Assembly (NCBI GenBank): GCA_947066955.1 | Contig: CAMTAF010000030.1 | Coordinates: forward strand, 1 to 35,961 | From: an uncultured Hungatella sp. | GTDB taxonomy: Bacteria > Bacillota > Clostridia > Lachnospirales > Lachnospiraceae | Direction: 5' to 3' | Length of the DNA stretch: 35,961 bases | The notes under the pieces: generated by a model | Told to the model about the DNA's origin: nothing | What the model saw: the letters and a program-made list of their open reading frames with translations, nothing else | Databases searched by the model: none | Part shown: positions 1 through 7,730 of the stretch, piece after piece | Layout: the number at the start of each line of letters is the position of its first letter | How positions within the stretch are numbered: the stretch's first letter is position 1 | Made by a program: the position numbers and the translations under genes

Positions 1-296
1 ATGGGGATACATCCCCGGAATGTGCGGCCAAAAGGCTGGGGATCGCTATACCAGTCTTGAGGGAGAGGATGGTGGAATCCGGATATCAGTGCCCGGAAGA
101 TCAGGAGGAAGGGGAGAGCTATAAGCTGTCCAGCCAAGTCTGCCGGAAGCTGAGAAAGGGGAAGAGACCGGAGATGATCGCGGAAGAGTTGGAGGAGGAT
201 CTGGAAGTGATCCAAAAGATCTGCCAGGCGGCGGAGGGATTTGGGCCTGAGTATGATGAGAGGAAAGTATTTTCCGCGTTTATGGGGCCTGTTTGA
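1..296 (+). CDS. Partial small protein with a C-terminal helix-turn-helix-like segment
   Basis: The reading frame is open from the first base of the window to the stop at 294-296, so the true start lies upstream. A TTG at 57 could be an internal start but has no convincing ribosome binding site. The visible end is charged and helical. Its last 55 residues (from YKLSS to SAFM) contain a GK-x-I-x-EL-type helix-turn-helix-like pattern followed by an 'EGF' and an acidic tail. The same layout recurs in the small protein encoded at 27794-28141, so the two may be paralogues. I do not recognise the family and assign no function. A strong hairpin with a T-rich end follows directly. Confidence 0.5.
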   Translation, partial: GDTSPECAAKRLGIAIPVLRERMVESGYQCPEDQEEGESYKLSSQVCRKLRKGKRPEMIAEELEEDLEVIQKICQAAEGFGPEYDERKVFSAFMGPV

Positions 297-303
297 AAAG
301 AAA

Positions 304-331
304 GAGGGGCCAGAACGGCCCCTTCCCTTTT
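304..331 (+). terminator. Intrinsic terminator, probably bidirectional
   Basis: GGGGCC (306-311) pairs with GGCCCC (317-322) around a 5-base loop, followed by a T-rich stretch to 331. On the opposite strand the stem is also followed by T-rich sequence. It therefore fits the end of both the leftmost gene and the convergent XRE gene at 344-616. Confidence 0.75.
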
Positions 332-343
332 GGGTAAGAAATG

Positions 344-616
344 TTATGACTGAGAATCAGAAGAATCTTTGATGTGGTCTTCGTACATTTCCGGTGAAGG
401 AAAAGCGTATTCGCTGTTGTCCATGCGGAACTCCATGACATCCTCAACAGAGCATTTTAAGATGGTGCAGAGCACGCCGATGGTGTGTGTGGATACATAC
501 TGATTCTTTCTCAACCGGTTGATCTGGCCAGTGCTGACGCCGTATTTGGTGATAAGGCGGTATTGGCTGATTTTCTTTTCCTTCATTGTCTTCCACAGCG
601 GATCATAAGTGATCAT
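344..616 (-). CDS. XRE-family helix-turn-helix transcriptional regulator
   Basis: A 90-residue protein with a Cro/C1-type DNA-binding domain covering roughly residues 5-65. The pattern KKISQYRLITKYGVS-x(2)-INRLRKN followed by a TIGVLCTILKCSVEDVMEF core is typical of the compact single-domain XRE regulators common in Clostridia. The rest is a short acidic tail without a sensor domain. The start is supported by a good AGGGAG ribosome binding site on the minus strand near 624-629. It is divergent from gdpP and convergent with the leftmost gene. An inverted repeat TGTAG/CTACA (644-648 and 658-662) lies in its upstream region and could be an autoregulatory operator (inference). Targets are unknown. 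Confidence 0.85.
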   Translation of the reverse strand: MITYDPLWKTMKEKKISQYRLITKYGVSTGQINRLRKNQYVSTHTIGVLCTILKCSVEDVMEFRMDNSEYAFPSPEMYEDHIKDSSDSQS

Positions 617-643
617 TTGTAAATCTCCCTTCTGTATTTTGAT

Positions 644-670
644 TGTAGATGTAATGGCTACATAATTATA
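644..670 (-). promoter_or_regulatory. Possible XRE promoter and operator
   Basis: On the minus strand a perfect TATAAT lies at 665-670, next to an inverted repeat TGTAG-9-CTACA at 644-662. No good -35 box is visible at the usual distance, so this is tentative. Confidence 0.3.
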
Positions 671-770
671 GTAATAAGAAATGGAAAATTTTGGAACAAA
701 AACAAAAAATTTTTTAAAAGTCAGGGTTCAAGAAGTCCAGAAACTATAATAGACGAAATGGGGGCTGGTG

Positions 771-779
771 TGGTATAAT
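771..779 (+). promoter_or_regulatory. Extended -10 promoter element before gdpP
   Basis: TGGTATAAT at 771-779 is a consensus extended -10. A second TATAAT is at 745-750. Neither has a clear -35 box. Either would place the transcript start before the gdpP start at 858 and serve the gdpP-rplI-dnaB operon. Confidence 0.45.
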
Positions 780-857
780 AGGATCGGAAGCGCGCTGACG
801 CGCGTGCAGGTCAGCATTCTGGCCCTGCCTGAATGGAGTATGAAAAGGAGCAGATCA

Positions 858-2909
858 ATGAAAGAAGAGAGAAAGGTAACCGGGCAGCTGGGGATTTATC
901 TCCAGTGGCCGTTATTGCTTTCCGCTTTAATCGTCATAATGAACGTGATAGTGGGGGCCATAGACACTGTGGCCGGTCTTGCCATGTTTGGCTTTACTGT
1001 CCTCTACCTGATCCTGGCGGTTTTCCTCTATGTTTACAAGAGAAAAGGGATCATGGCCGGTCTGGTGGAGTTCTCGGCCGGGTATGCGTGGATCCAGAAG
1101 AAGCTCCTGATGGATCTCCATATTCCCTATGCTATCATAGATGAGAACGGACGTATCCTCTGGATGAACACCCAGTTTATGGATCTGGTGAAGGAGGAGA
1201 AGGGGAGCGGCAGGTATCTGTCTGCCATGTTTCCGGATATTACAAAGGAGATTCTGCGGGATTTTGAGGACAGCCTGACTGTCCACAGCGCCCTGGGGGA
1301 CAGCCGCTACCGGGTGGAGTTAAAGCAGGTGGTTCTGGAGGAGGGCGAGCTGGACCATGAGTCCGGCATGGACGGAGTTTCAGGGGAACAGTCTTTGATT
1401 ACCGTGTATGTGTTTGACGAGACGGAGATCCTGCGGCTTGTCCAGGAGGTTACGGACCAGAAGATGGTGGCGGGCCTGATTTATCTGGACAACTATGAGG
1501 AGGCGCTGTCCAGCGTGGAGGAGGTGCGGCGCTCTCTGCTCATGGCTTTGATCGAGAGGAAGATCAACAAGTATATTACCCGGATGTGCGGAATTGTGAA
1601 GAAGCTGGAAAAGGATAAGTATTTTTTTGCCATCAAGCAGAAGTACGTGGAGGAGCTGCGGGAGGAGCGGTTCTCGATCCTGGAGGAGGTAAAGGCGGTC
1701 AATATCGGCAATGAGATGTCCGTGACCTTGAGCATCGGCCTTGGCATGAACGGGGACAGCTACAGCCAGAACTATGAGCTGGCCCGCATGGCCATGGATA
1801 TGGCTCTGGGGCGGGGCGGGGACCAGGCGGTCCTCAAGGACAGAGAGAAGATCGAGTATTTCGGCGGCAAGTCCCAGCAGCAGGAGAAGACCACGCGGGT
1901 GAAGGCCCGGGTGAAGGCTCACGCTCTGCGGGAACTCATGGAGACCAAGGACAGGCTGCTGATTATGGGGCACAAGCTGGGGGATATTGATTCCTTCGGC
2001 GCTTCTGTGGGCATTTACCGCATTGCCGCTTTTCTGAACAAGAAGGCCCACATTGTGATCAATGATGTCACTTCCTCTGTGCGTCCCATGATGGAGCGCT
2101 TTACCAACAACCCGGATTATCCTGACGACATGTTCCTCACAGGGGAGAGGGCCAGGGAGCTGGTGGATGCCAACACCATCCTGGTGGTGGTGGATGTGAA
2201 CCGCCCAAGCATCACGGATGCCCCGGAACTTCTGGGTCTTGCCAAAACCATCGTGGTTCTGGACCATCACCGGCAGAGCAGCGAGATTATCACCAACGCC
2301 GTCCTGTCCTATGTGGAGCCCTACGCCTCTTCGGCCTGCGAGATGGTGGCGGAGGTGGTGCAGTACATTGCCGACGGCATAAGGATAAAGCCTCAGGAGG
2401 CGGATGCCATGTACGCGGGCATTGTCATTGACACCAACAATTTTAACAACCAGGCGGGAGTCCGCACCTTTGAGGCAGCGGCTTACTTAAAGCGCAGCGG
2501 CGCCGATATAACCAGGGTGAGGAAGATGTTCCGGGAGGACATGGTGGACTACAAGGCCAAGGCGGAGGCAGTGCGCCAGGCGGATGTGTATAAGGGGGCC
2601 TTTGCCATCAGCGTATGTCCCTCGGAGGGCATTGAGAACCCCACCATCGTGGCGGCTCAGGCGGCCAACGAGCTGCTGGAGATCAAGGGCATCAAGGCTT
2701 CTGTTGTTATGTCAAAATACAATTCAACGATTTATCTAAGCGCCAGGTCCATTGACGAGATCAATGTCCAGGTGCTCATGGAGAAGCTTGGGGGCGGCGG
2801 ACATCGGACCATCGCGGGAGCCCAGCTTCCGGGAGCTTCCATAGAGGAGGCCAAAGAAAAATTAAAGAAAGCCATTCAGGAGATGCTGGAGGAAGGAGAG
2901 GTGAGCTGA
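858..2909 (+). CDS. gdpP: GdpP-type cyclic di-AMP phosphodiesterase (DHH/DHHA1)
   Basis: Hydrolyses cyclic di-AMP, which controls potassium and osmotic balance and wall homeostasis. It acts at the membrane. From the chosen start the protein has 683 residues, close to the family's usual length of about 650-680. Order of domains: two membrane helices (about 14-33 and 41-60), a PAS-like domain (YAIIDENGRILWMN near 91), a degenerate GGDEF domain (about 170-330, with only a remnant of the GGDEF signature), then DHH/DHHA1. Catalytic motifs seen are GDIDS near 374, LDHH near 466, and the DHHA1 glycine motif GGGGHRTIAGAQ near 644. I chose ATG 858 because AAGGAG (845-850) sits 7 bases upstream. In-frame starts at 768 (GTG) and 840 lack such a site. 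The next gene, rplI, starts one base after the stop. Confidence 0.95.
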   Translation: MKEERKVTGQLGIYLQWPLLLSALIVIMNVIVGAIDTVAGLAMFGFTVLYLILAVFLYVYKRKGIMAGLVEFSAGYAWIQKKLLMDLHIPYAIIDENGRILWMNTQFMDLVKEEKGSGRYLSAMFPDITKEILRDFEDSLTVHSALGDSRYRVELKQVVLEEGELDHESGMDGVSGEQSLITVYVFDETEILRLVQEVTDQKMVAGLIYLDNYEEALSSVEEVRRSLLMALIERKINKYITRMCGIVKKLEKDKYFFAIKQKYVEELREERFSILEEVKAVNIGNEMSVTLSIGLGMNGDSYSQNYELARMAMDMALGRGGDQAVLKDREKIEYFGGKSQQQEKTTRVKARVKAHALRELMETKDRLLIMGHKLGDIDSFGASVGIYRIAAFLNKKAHIVINDVTSSVRPMMERFTNNPDYPDDMFLTGERARELVDANTILVVVDVNRPSITDAPELLGLAKTIVVLDHHRQSSEIITNAVLSYVEPYASSACEMVAEVVQYIADGIRIKPQEADAMYAGIVIDTNNFNNQAGVRTFEAAAYLKRSGADITRVRKMFREDMVDYKAKAEAVRQADVYKGAFAISVCPSEGIENPTIVAAQAANELLEIKGIKASVVMSKYNSTIYLSARSIDEINVQVLMEKLGGGGHRTIAGAQLPGASIEEAKEKLKKAIQEMLEEGEVS

Positions 2910-2910
2910 C

Positions 2911-3357
2911 ATGCAGATCGTATTGTTAGAAGATGTAAAATCACTGGGAAAGAAAGGTGAGATCGTTAAGGTCAATGAAGGGTACGCCAGGAATTTCATC
3001 CTGCCTAAGAAGCTGGGGGTGGAGGCCACGGCCAAGAACCTTAATGATTTGAAGTTAAAGAAAGCCAACGAGGAGAAGGTGGCGGCCAAACTTTTGGAGG
3101 AGGCCAGGGAACTGGGGGCAAAGCTGGAGAAGTCTTCGGTGACATTGTCCATCAAGGCGGGAGACAACGGCAAAGCCTTTGGCTCTGTATCGGGCAAGGA
3201 GATCAGCAAGGCTGTTCAGGAACAGCTGGGCCTTGATCTTGACAAGAAGAAGCTGGTGCTTCCGGAGCCGCTGAAGAGTTTCGGAACTCACCAGGTGCCG
3301 GTGAAGCTCCACAGGGATGTGACGGCAAAACTTTCGGTGAAAGTGGTTGAGGCTTAA
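2911..3357 (+). CDS. rplI: 50S ribosomal protein L9
   Basis: A primary 23S rRNA-binding protein of the large ribosomal subunit. The 148-residue length is the family norm. The N-terminal domain carries the L9 signature (VLLEDVKSLGKKG, then VNEGYARNFILPK), followed by the long connecting helix rich in K, E and A (about 40-75) and the C-terminal domain ending KLSVKVVEA. The start lies one base after the gdpP stop, with an AAGGAG about 14 bases upstream inside gdpP, so translation is probably coupled. The order gdpP-rplI-dnaB is a long-conserved Bacillota arrangement. Confidence 0.97.
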   Translation: MQIVLLEDVKSLGKKGEIVKVNEGYARNFILPKKLGVEATAKNLNDLKLKKANEEKVAAKLLEEARELGAKLEKSSVTLSIKAGDNGKAFGSVSGKEISKAVQEQLGLDLDKKKLVLPEPLKSFGTHQVPVKLHRDVTAKLSVKVVEA

Positions 3358-3362
3358 GAATT

Positions 3363-4700
3363 ATGGATGAAGATCTGATTAAGCGGGTGCTTCCCCACAG
3401 CGCGGAGGCAGAGCAGTCCGTGATCGGGGCCATGCTTATGGACCAGGAGGCCATCATCAAGGCGTCGGAGATCGTGACTGCGGAAGATTTTTATCAGCAC
3501 CAGTATGGGGTCATGTTTGAATCCATGGTGGAATTGTTTAATGAGGGGAAGCCGGTGGATCTGGTGACTCTTCAGGACCGTCTGAAGGAAAAGGATGTTC
3601 CCCCGGAGGTCAGGAGCCTGGAGTTTATCAGGGAGATCATCAATATGGTGCCCATTTCCCCGAAGGTAAAGTCCTACGCCGGGATTGTGAAGGAGAAAGC
3701 GGTCCTCAGGAGGCTGATCAAGGTTAATGAGGAGATCGCCAACAACTGCTATCTGGGGAAGGAGCCTTTGGAGACCATTCTCCAGGACACGGAGAAGAAG
3801 ATTTTTGATCTTCTCCAGACGAGAAATTCAGGAGATTTCGTGCCTATCCGCCAGGTGGCTCTCAATGTGCTGGAGAACATCGAGAAGGCCTCCAAGACTA
3901 AGGACACGGTCACGGGGATCCCTACAGGGTTTATTGATCTGGATTACAAGACTTCCGGCTTTCAGCCGTCGGACTTTATTTTGATTGCCGCCCGCCCCTC
4001 CATGGGAAAGACGGCTTTTGTCCTCAATGTGGTGGATTATGTGTCCGTGAGAAGGGGGATCCCCTGCCTGGTATTCAGCCTGGAGATGTCCAAGGAGCAG
4101 CTGGTGAACCGTATGCTGGCCATGGAGTCCAGCGTGGATTCCCAGAAGCTGAGGACAGGAACCCTGACGGATTCTGACTGGGACGCGGTGGTGGAGGGCG
4201 TGGGGGTCATCGGAAGGTCCAACCTGATTATCGACGACACGCCGGGTATTTCCATATCAGAGCTGCGCTCCAAGTGCAGGAAGGTGAAGCTGGAACACGG
4301 CATCGGCATGATTATCATTGATTACCTCCAGCTGATGACCGGCAGCAGCCGGGGAAATGACAGCAGGCAGCAGGAGATCTCGGAGATTTCCCGCTCCTTA
4401 AAGGCTCTGGCCAGGGAGATGCAGGCCCCTGTGGTGGCCCTGTCCCAGCTGAGCCGGGCCTGCGAGACCAGGACGGACCACCGGCCTATGCTTTCGGACT
4501 TAAGAGAGTCCGGGGCCATTGAGCAGGATGCGGATGTGGTGATGTTCTTGTACAGGGACGATTACTACAACAAGGATTCTGAGATGAAGGATATGGCGGA
4601 GGTTATTATCGCTAAACAGAGAAACGGCCCCATAGGCACGGTGAATCTGGTGTGGATGCCTCAGTACACCCGCTTTGCCAACGCTACGCTGGAGAAATGA
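3363..4700 (+). CDS. dnaB: Replicative DNA helicase DnaB
   Basis: The hexameric 5'-3' helicase of the replication fork. At 445 residues it is the usual size. The N-terminal domain begins PHSAEAEQSVIGAML, which is diagnostic of DnaB. The RecA-like C-terminal domain has Walker A RPSMGKT near 211, Walker B IIIDYLQLM near 317, and the arginine-finger region SDLRESGAIEQDADVVMFL near 380. There is no intein, although this gene is a frequent intein site. The start lies 5 bases after rplI with only a weak ribosome binding site, suggesting coupling. It is the last gene of the operon; a terminator follows at 4724-4748. Confidence 0.97.
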   Translation: MDEDLIKRVLPHSAEAEQSVIGAMLMDQEAIIKASEIVTAEDFYQHQYGVMFESMVELFNEGKPVDLVTLQDRLKEKDVPPEVRSLEFIREIINMVPISPKVKSYAGIVKEKAVLRRLIKVNEEIANNCYLGKEPLETILQDTEKKIFDLLQTRNSGDFVPIRQVALNVLENIEKASKTKDTVTGIPTGFIDLDYKTSGFQPSDFILIAARPSMGKTAFVLNVVDYVSVRRGIPCLVFSLEMSKEQLVNRMLAMESSVDSQKLRTGTLTDSDWDAVVEGVGVIGRSNLIIDDTPGISISELRSKCRKVKLEHGIGMIIIDYLQLMTGSSRGNDSRQQEISEISRSLKALAREMQAPVVALSQLSRACETRTDHRPMLSDLRESGAIEQDADVVMFLYRDDYYNKDSEMKDMAEVIIAKQRNGPIGTVNLVWMPQYTRFANATLEK

Positions 4701-4723
4701 CGGCAGGGGCCGTCCGGTACAGA

Positions 4724-4748
4724 AAAGATCCTTTCGGGGATCTTTTTT
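4724..4748 (+). terminator. Intrinsic terminator of the gdpP-rplI-dnaB operon
   Basis: AAAGATCC (4724-4731) pairs with GGATCTTT (4738-4745) across a 6-base loop and runs into a T tract ending at 4748. Confidence 0.9.
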
Positions 4749-4793
4749 CGTTGCTGCATTTTCAGGCATAATATCTGTTTTTCAATCATAGAA

Positions 4794-4802
4794 TGTTATA
4801 AG
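4794..4802 (+). promoter_or_regulatory. Possible extended -10 before the MerR-type gene
   Basis: TGTTATAAG lies 33 bases before the start at 4836. No -35 box is convincing, so support is limited. Confidence 0.3.
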
Positions 4803-4835
4803 GTATGAAATCTGGAAACAAAAGGAGAGGATGTT

Positions 4836-5885
4836 ATGTCTGAGGTACATTATCTTATATCAGATGCATCGAGGCAGGTGGATGTGGAGTCTCATGTCCT
4901 CCGCTACTGGGAGGAAGAGCTGGAGCTGGACATCCCCAGAAATGACATGGGACATCGCTACTATACGGAATATCATATTCGTCTATTTCGTCAGATAAAG
5001 GATTTGAAGGAAAAGGGATACCAGCTGAAGGCAATTAAAAGTGCCCTGAATAAAATGTCAGGTGTAATGGAGGAGATCACCATCACCGAAGATTATATGG
5101 AGGAAGACATGAAAGCAGCTTGGAATGAGGGCCAGGTGAAAGAGAGAGCGGGAAAGGAAGGGCCAAAGAGGGAGAGACCGGCAGTGGGACAAGTCCGGCC
5201 GGCGCCCTGGGATACGGTGAAGGCGGGGCCGGAGAATGTGGCGGCGGCCCAGATCCAGGAGATCCCCAGAGCCCCGAAGGAGGCAGGAGAGAAACCGGCA
5301 GGGGAGAAGGCGGCTCCCAAGACAGGGCAGGCCTCTGTGAGCCAGTTAAAGCCAAAGCCGGCTGCCGGGGGCAGGGAGGTTTCGGGACAAGCTTCCGGAC
5401 AGGCCCTGGGGCAAAGCCAGGGCCAGCCGTCGGCGGTCCGCCCCAAGGAAGGGGGATCGGAGATCCTTAAGCTGAGAGAGCGGGACAACGGAGAGAAGAA
5501 GGGGAAAACGCCCGGGGAAGTGAAAGCCGGAGAGGTGGAAGTGGTGCAGCCTAAAGGCGGGATGGCTGAGATGAACGCGGAGAAAATGGCCAGGTTCCAG
5601 AGTGTGATGAACCACATTATCGGGCGGGCCATGGATGCCAACATGGACAGGCTGGCCAGGGAAGTGAGCAACACGGTCAGCGAGGATGTGACGGACAAGG
5701 TGATGAAGGAAGTAGAGTACTTGATGCGGGTCAGCGACGAGAAGGAGGAGGAGAGATTCCGGCAGTTGGATGAGACCATCCGGGCCTACCAGAAGCAGGG
5801 GAGAGGCCGGGCAGAGGCCGCGGCCACCAAGCTCCCGTTTTTTAAGAAGAAAAAATTCGGAAAGAGCGGAAAGAAGATGTTCTGA
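4836..5885 (+). CDS. MerR-type HTH protein with long disordered linker and basic C terminus
   Basis: A 349-residue protein. Residues about 5-75 form a MerR-like winged helix (YLISDASRQVDVESHVLRYWE, then GHRYYTEYHIRLFRQIKDLKEKGYQ), so it should bind DNA. Residues about 85-245 are low-complexity sequence rich in G, E, K, P, A and Q, almost certainly disordered. Residues about 250-330 look like an amphipathic coiled coil, and the protein ends in a lysine-rich tail (FFKKKKFGKSGKKMF). This is not a classical MerR sensor: there is no metal- or drug-binding C-terminal domain. The layout of MerR-like head, coiled coil and basic tail resembles chromosome-anchoring RacA-type proteins, but that is only an analogy. 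AAGGAG 9-10 bases upstream supports the start. It is transcribed alone. Confidence 0.8.
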   Translation: MSEVHYLISDASRQVDVESHVLRYWEEELELDIPRNDMGHRYYTEYHIRLFRQIKDLKEKGYQLKAIKSALNKMSGVMEEITITEDYMEEDMKAAWNEGQVKERAGKEGPKRERPAVGQVRPAPWDTVKAGPENVAAAQIQEIPRAPKEAGEKPAGEKAAPKTGQASVSQLKPKPAAGGREVSGQASGQALGQSQGQPSAVRPKEGGSEILKLRERDNGEKKGKTPGEVKAGEVEVVQPKGGMAEMNAEKMARFQSVMNHIIGRAMDANMDRLAREVSNTVSEDVTDKVMKEVEYLMRVSDEKEEERFRQLDETIRAYQKQGRGRAEAAATKLPFFKKKKFGKSGKKMF

Positions 5886-5896
5886 ATCCGGAAAAT

Positions 5897-5931
5897 GGCC
5901 GGGAGGGAACCGAAGCAGTGGGTTCCCGGCC
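5897..5931 (-). terminator. Hairpin between convergent genes
   Basis: A long imperfect stem: GGCCGGGA at 5897 pairs with TCCCGGCC ending at 5931, with further pairs inside. On the minus strand the stem is followed by ATTTTCC, so it best fits termination of the amidotransferase gene ending at 5966. On the plus strand it is followed by A residues, so it is a poor plus-strand terminator. Confidence 0.5.
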
Positions 5932-5965
5932 AAAAAGGTGCGGCCGGGGACTGTGGGAAGGAACC

Positions 5966-6793
5966 TCACCGGGTTCGGCATGCGGCTGTAAAATCCTGGA
6001 AAATGCGGAAATTTGCCGGATCTTCCCTGAGATATTCCGGATGCCACTGGACAGCTATGAGCCAGGGGTATCCTGCCATTTCAATGGCTTCGATCAGGCC
6101 GTCAGGGGCCAGGGCGGAGGCTGTCAGGCCTTTTGCCAGATCCCGGACGGCCTGATGGTGCATGCTGTTGACGCGAAGGGCTGGGGAGCCGCAGATCCGG
6201 GCCAGCCGGCTTTTGGGGGCAAGGGTGACGGTATGGGTGGGGATATGGGAGCCGCAGGGCTGGCTGTGGGCGATGGGGAAATCGTTTTGCTCTCCCGGGA
6301 TGCCGGGCGCATTCCTGTGGCGCTCCGGGTCATGGTCTCTCCCCTGGGCGGGACTTTTGGGGCTGCGGCTGTCCATCCGGGGCCCGCTTTCCCGGGGCGG
6401 CCGGTACTGGGAAGGGATATCCTGATAAATGTTCCCTCCCAGGGCCACATTGATGATTTGGATTCCACGGCAGATGCCAAGCACAGGCTTTCCCTCCTTC
6501 ATGACCGCGGATAAAAGGGCCGTCTCCATGGCATCGCGGCGGGGAGAGATGTTGCCGCAGTTTCTGTGGGTCTCCTCCCCAAAGAGGAAGGGGTGGGGGT
6601 CAGGTCCTCCTGTAAATAGGAAACCGTCAAAGCTCTGCGCCAGTTTTGTACCGTCCTCCGGGGAGGCGTCAAGAGGCAGGACCACGGGGAGGGCTCCGGC
6701 TGCGGTCAGGGCTTCCAGATAGGCGGGCCGCATGAAAAGGTCCTGGGTTTCCGTGTTGTGGCCCGGGGTCAGGCCGATGAGTGGTTTGGACAT
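5966..6793 (-). CDS. Class I glutamine amidotransferase-like hydrolase (gamma-glutamyl-GABA hydrolase family, PuuD-like)
   Basis: A 275-residue enzyme of the peptidase C26 group, which cleaves gamma-glutamyl amide bonds. In characterised members the substrate is gamma-glutamyl-gamma-aminobutyrate; the substrate here is not known. It begins KPLIGLTPGHNTE, has the nucleophile elbow VLGICRGIQIINVALGGN with the catalytic cysteine, a conserved MHHQAV segment, and the C-terminal VQWHPE with the catalytic His and Glu. I chose the ATG at 6793 because AAAGGAGG stands just upstream; a longer frame reaching 6907 would run through the ferredoxin terminator. One copy of a repeated 15-base motif (6815-6829) lies 21 bases before this start. 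No polyamine genes are nearby. Confidence 0.88.
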   Translation of the reverse strand: MSKPLIGLTPGHNTETQDLFMRPAYLEALTAAGALPVVLPLDASPEDGTKLAQSFDGFLFTGGPDPHPFLFGEETHRNCGNISPRRDAMETALLSAVMKEGKPVLGICRGIQIINVALGGNIYQDIPSQYRPPRESGPRMDSRSPKSPAQGRDHDPERHRNAPGIPGEQNDFPIAHSQPCGSHIPTHTVTLAPKSRLARICGSPALRVNSMHHQAVRDLAKGLTASALAPDGLIEAIEMAGYPWLIAVQWHPEYLREDPANFRIFQDFTAACRTR

Positions 6794-6814
6794 GGGGTCC
6801 TCCTTTATTAAGGA

Positions 6815-6829
6815 AACGGCACGCGCCGC
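6815..6829 (-). repeat. Leader motif family 1, copy 1
   Basis: Minus-strand GCGGCGCGTGCCGTT, identical to copies at 21289-21303 (plus) and 31211-31225 (minus). It lies 21 bases upstream of the amidotransferase start, on its sense strand. The flanking sequence allows a small GCG/CGC hairpin. Confidence 0.75.
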
Positions 6830-6849
6830 GTTGCGCTTGGCTGCAGACG

Positions 6850-6884
6850 GAAAAATGCCTCCTCCCGTCAGGGAAGAGGCATTA
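6850..6884 (-). terminator. Intrinsic terminator of the ferredoxin gene
   Basis: On the minus strand AATGCCTC (6883-6876) pairs with GAGGCATT (6861-6854), with additional TCCC/GGGA pairs inside. The T tract comes from the A-run at 6851-6855. Confidence 0.85.
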
Positions 6885-6907
6885 TAAGTATCTCTGTGAA
6901 TTATCAA

Positions 6908-7078
6908 TTAAGCCTCGCTGATAGCGCCGGTGGGGCAGGCACCCTCGCAAGCACCGCAATCAATGCAGGAATCAGCGTCAATAACATACTGTCCGTCTCC
7001 CATAGAGATCGCGCCTACCGGGCATTCGCCCTCACAGGTACCGCAGGCTACGCAAGCATCACTAATAACTCGTGCCAT
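6908..7078 (-). CDS. 2[4Fe-4S] ferredoxin
   Basis: A 56-residue clostridial-type ferredoxin that carries low-potential electrons in the cytoplasm. Two CxxCxxCxxxCP clusters are complete: Cys 9, 12, 15 and 19, and Cys 38, 41, 44 and 48. The two halves are near-repeats (VACGTCEGECPVGAIS and IDCGACEGACPTGAIS). The start ATG at 7078 has a perfect AAGGAGG site at 7087-7093. It is a single-gene unit with its own terminator at 6850-6884, facing the DUF1858 gene across about 250 bases. Partner enzymes are not in this window. Confidence 0.96.
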   Translation of the reverse strand: MARVISDACVACGTCEGECPVGAISMGDGQYVIDADSCIDCGACEGACPTGAISEA

Positions 7079-7116
7079 AATAATTACCTCCTTATATTCT
7101 ATACATGTGTCTTCAT

Positions 7117-7143
7117 TTTATACCATAAACGCCGAATATTCAA
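7117..7143 (-). promoter_or_regulatory. Putative ferredoxin promoter
   Basis: On the minus strand TTGAAT (7143-7138) precedes an extended -10 TGGTATAAA (7125-7117). The spacer is short (15 bases), so the extended -10 would carry recognition. Confidence 0.4.
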
Positions 7144-7226
7144 GAGGAAATTGTAGGAACCATTGTTTTAATTTTGAAGCAATCCCATTAGCTTTAGATG
7201 ATGGGTTATGACCACAAAACTAACGG

Positions 7227-7255
7227 TTGCCACAACCTTTATTTTCTGTTATAAT
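7227..7255 (+). promoter_or_regulatory. Sigma-A-type promoter of the DUF1858 gene
   Basis: TTGCCA (7227-7232), a 17-base spacer, then TATAAT (7250-7255) preceded by TGT. This is close to consensus and has an extended -10. The gene starts at 7328, leaving a leader of about 65 bases. Confidence 0.75.
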
Positions 7256-7327
7256 TTATCCGTCCACAAACATGGATAACTGTATATAGACGGTTGTGCT
7301 GAGAGTACATGGAAAGGAGGAATACCC

Positions 7328-7528
7328 ATGCAGATCAATAAAAATATGCTGATCGGACAGCTGGTACAGATGGACGAGCTGATCCCTCAGATGCTGATGG
7401 GTGCAGGAATGCACTGTTTAGGATGCCCGTCTGCCCAGGGCGAGAGCCTGGAGGAGGCGTGCTATGTTCACGGGATCGACTGTGATGACCTGGTGTCTAA
7501 GATGAATGAGGTTCTGGCTGACCGTTAA
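7328..7528 (+). CDS. DUF1858 / hybrid-cluster-associated redox disulfide domain protein
   Basis: A 66-residue protein that is entirely one DUF1858-like domain: an N-terminal IGQLVQMDELIPQMLM helix pair, then GMHCLGCPSAQGESLEEAC and a short helical end. Cys 30 and Cys 33 form a CxxC pair and Cys 45 and Cys 52 follow. The family is found fused to or next to hybrid cluster (prismane) proteins and is assumed to be redox-active. Its reaction is not established. GGAAAGGAGG just upstream fixes the start, and a near-consensus promoter lies at 7227-7255. It faces the ferredoxin gene, so a shared redox role is possible (inference). A strong terminator follows at 7601-7635. Confidence 0.88.
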   Translation: MQINKNMLIGQLVQMDELIPQMLMGAGMHCLGCPSAQGESLEEACYVHGIDCDDLVSKMNEVLADR

Positions 7529-7600
7529 CAGCCGCAAAAGGGACAGGATAGAACGCCGCCGGTTTAGCGGCAAACTTCCACTACACGGGTCTGCGCATCA

Positions 7601-7635
7601 AAAAGCCGCCTGCAGGACGCAGGCGGCTTTTGTTT
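7601..7635. terminator. Strong bidirectional intrinsic terminator
   Basis: GCCGCCTGC (7605-7613) pairs perfectly with GCAGGCGGC (7619-7627) around 5 bases, flanked by AAAA on the left and TTTT on the right. It thus works in both directions for the convergent DUF1858 and mecA genes. Confidence 0.9.
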
Positions 7636-7636
7636 C

Positions 7637-7687
7637 ATGCACGCGGGGCGGAAATGAGATTGTGGCCCCTTGCGCGGCCCCGTCCCC
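7637..7687 (+). repeat. Terminator-linked palindromic element, copy A (divergent copy)
   Basis: This copy starts right after the T tract of the terminator at 7601-7635 with ATGCAC, then GGGGCGGAAATG, then a GC palindrome GGCCCCTTGCGCGGCC. It matches copies at 15797-15845 and 35912-35960 with a few differences. It lies between mecA and its presumed terminator. Confidence 0.65.
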
Positions 7688-7730
7688 AAAGCCTGCCCCG
7701 GTGGTCTGTCCGACCGGGGGATGCGCCCCG

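Noticed and set aside
768..857. Upstream starts for gdpP (GTG 768, ATG 840)
   Set aside because: GTG 768 overlaps the -10 region and neither has a Shine-Dalgarno site; ATG 858 has a strong one and gives the family N terminus.
5093..5779. Minus-strand 228-residue open frame
   Set aside because: Opposite the low-complexity linker of the MerR-type gene; serine/proline-rich, no start signal.
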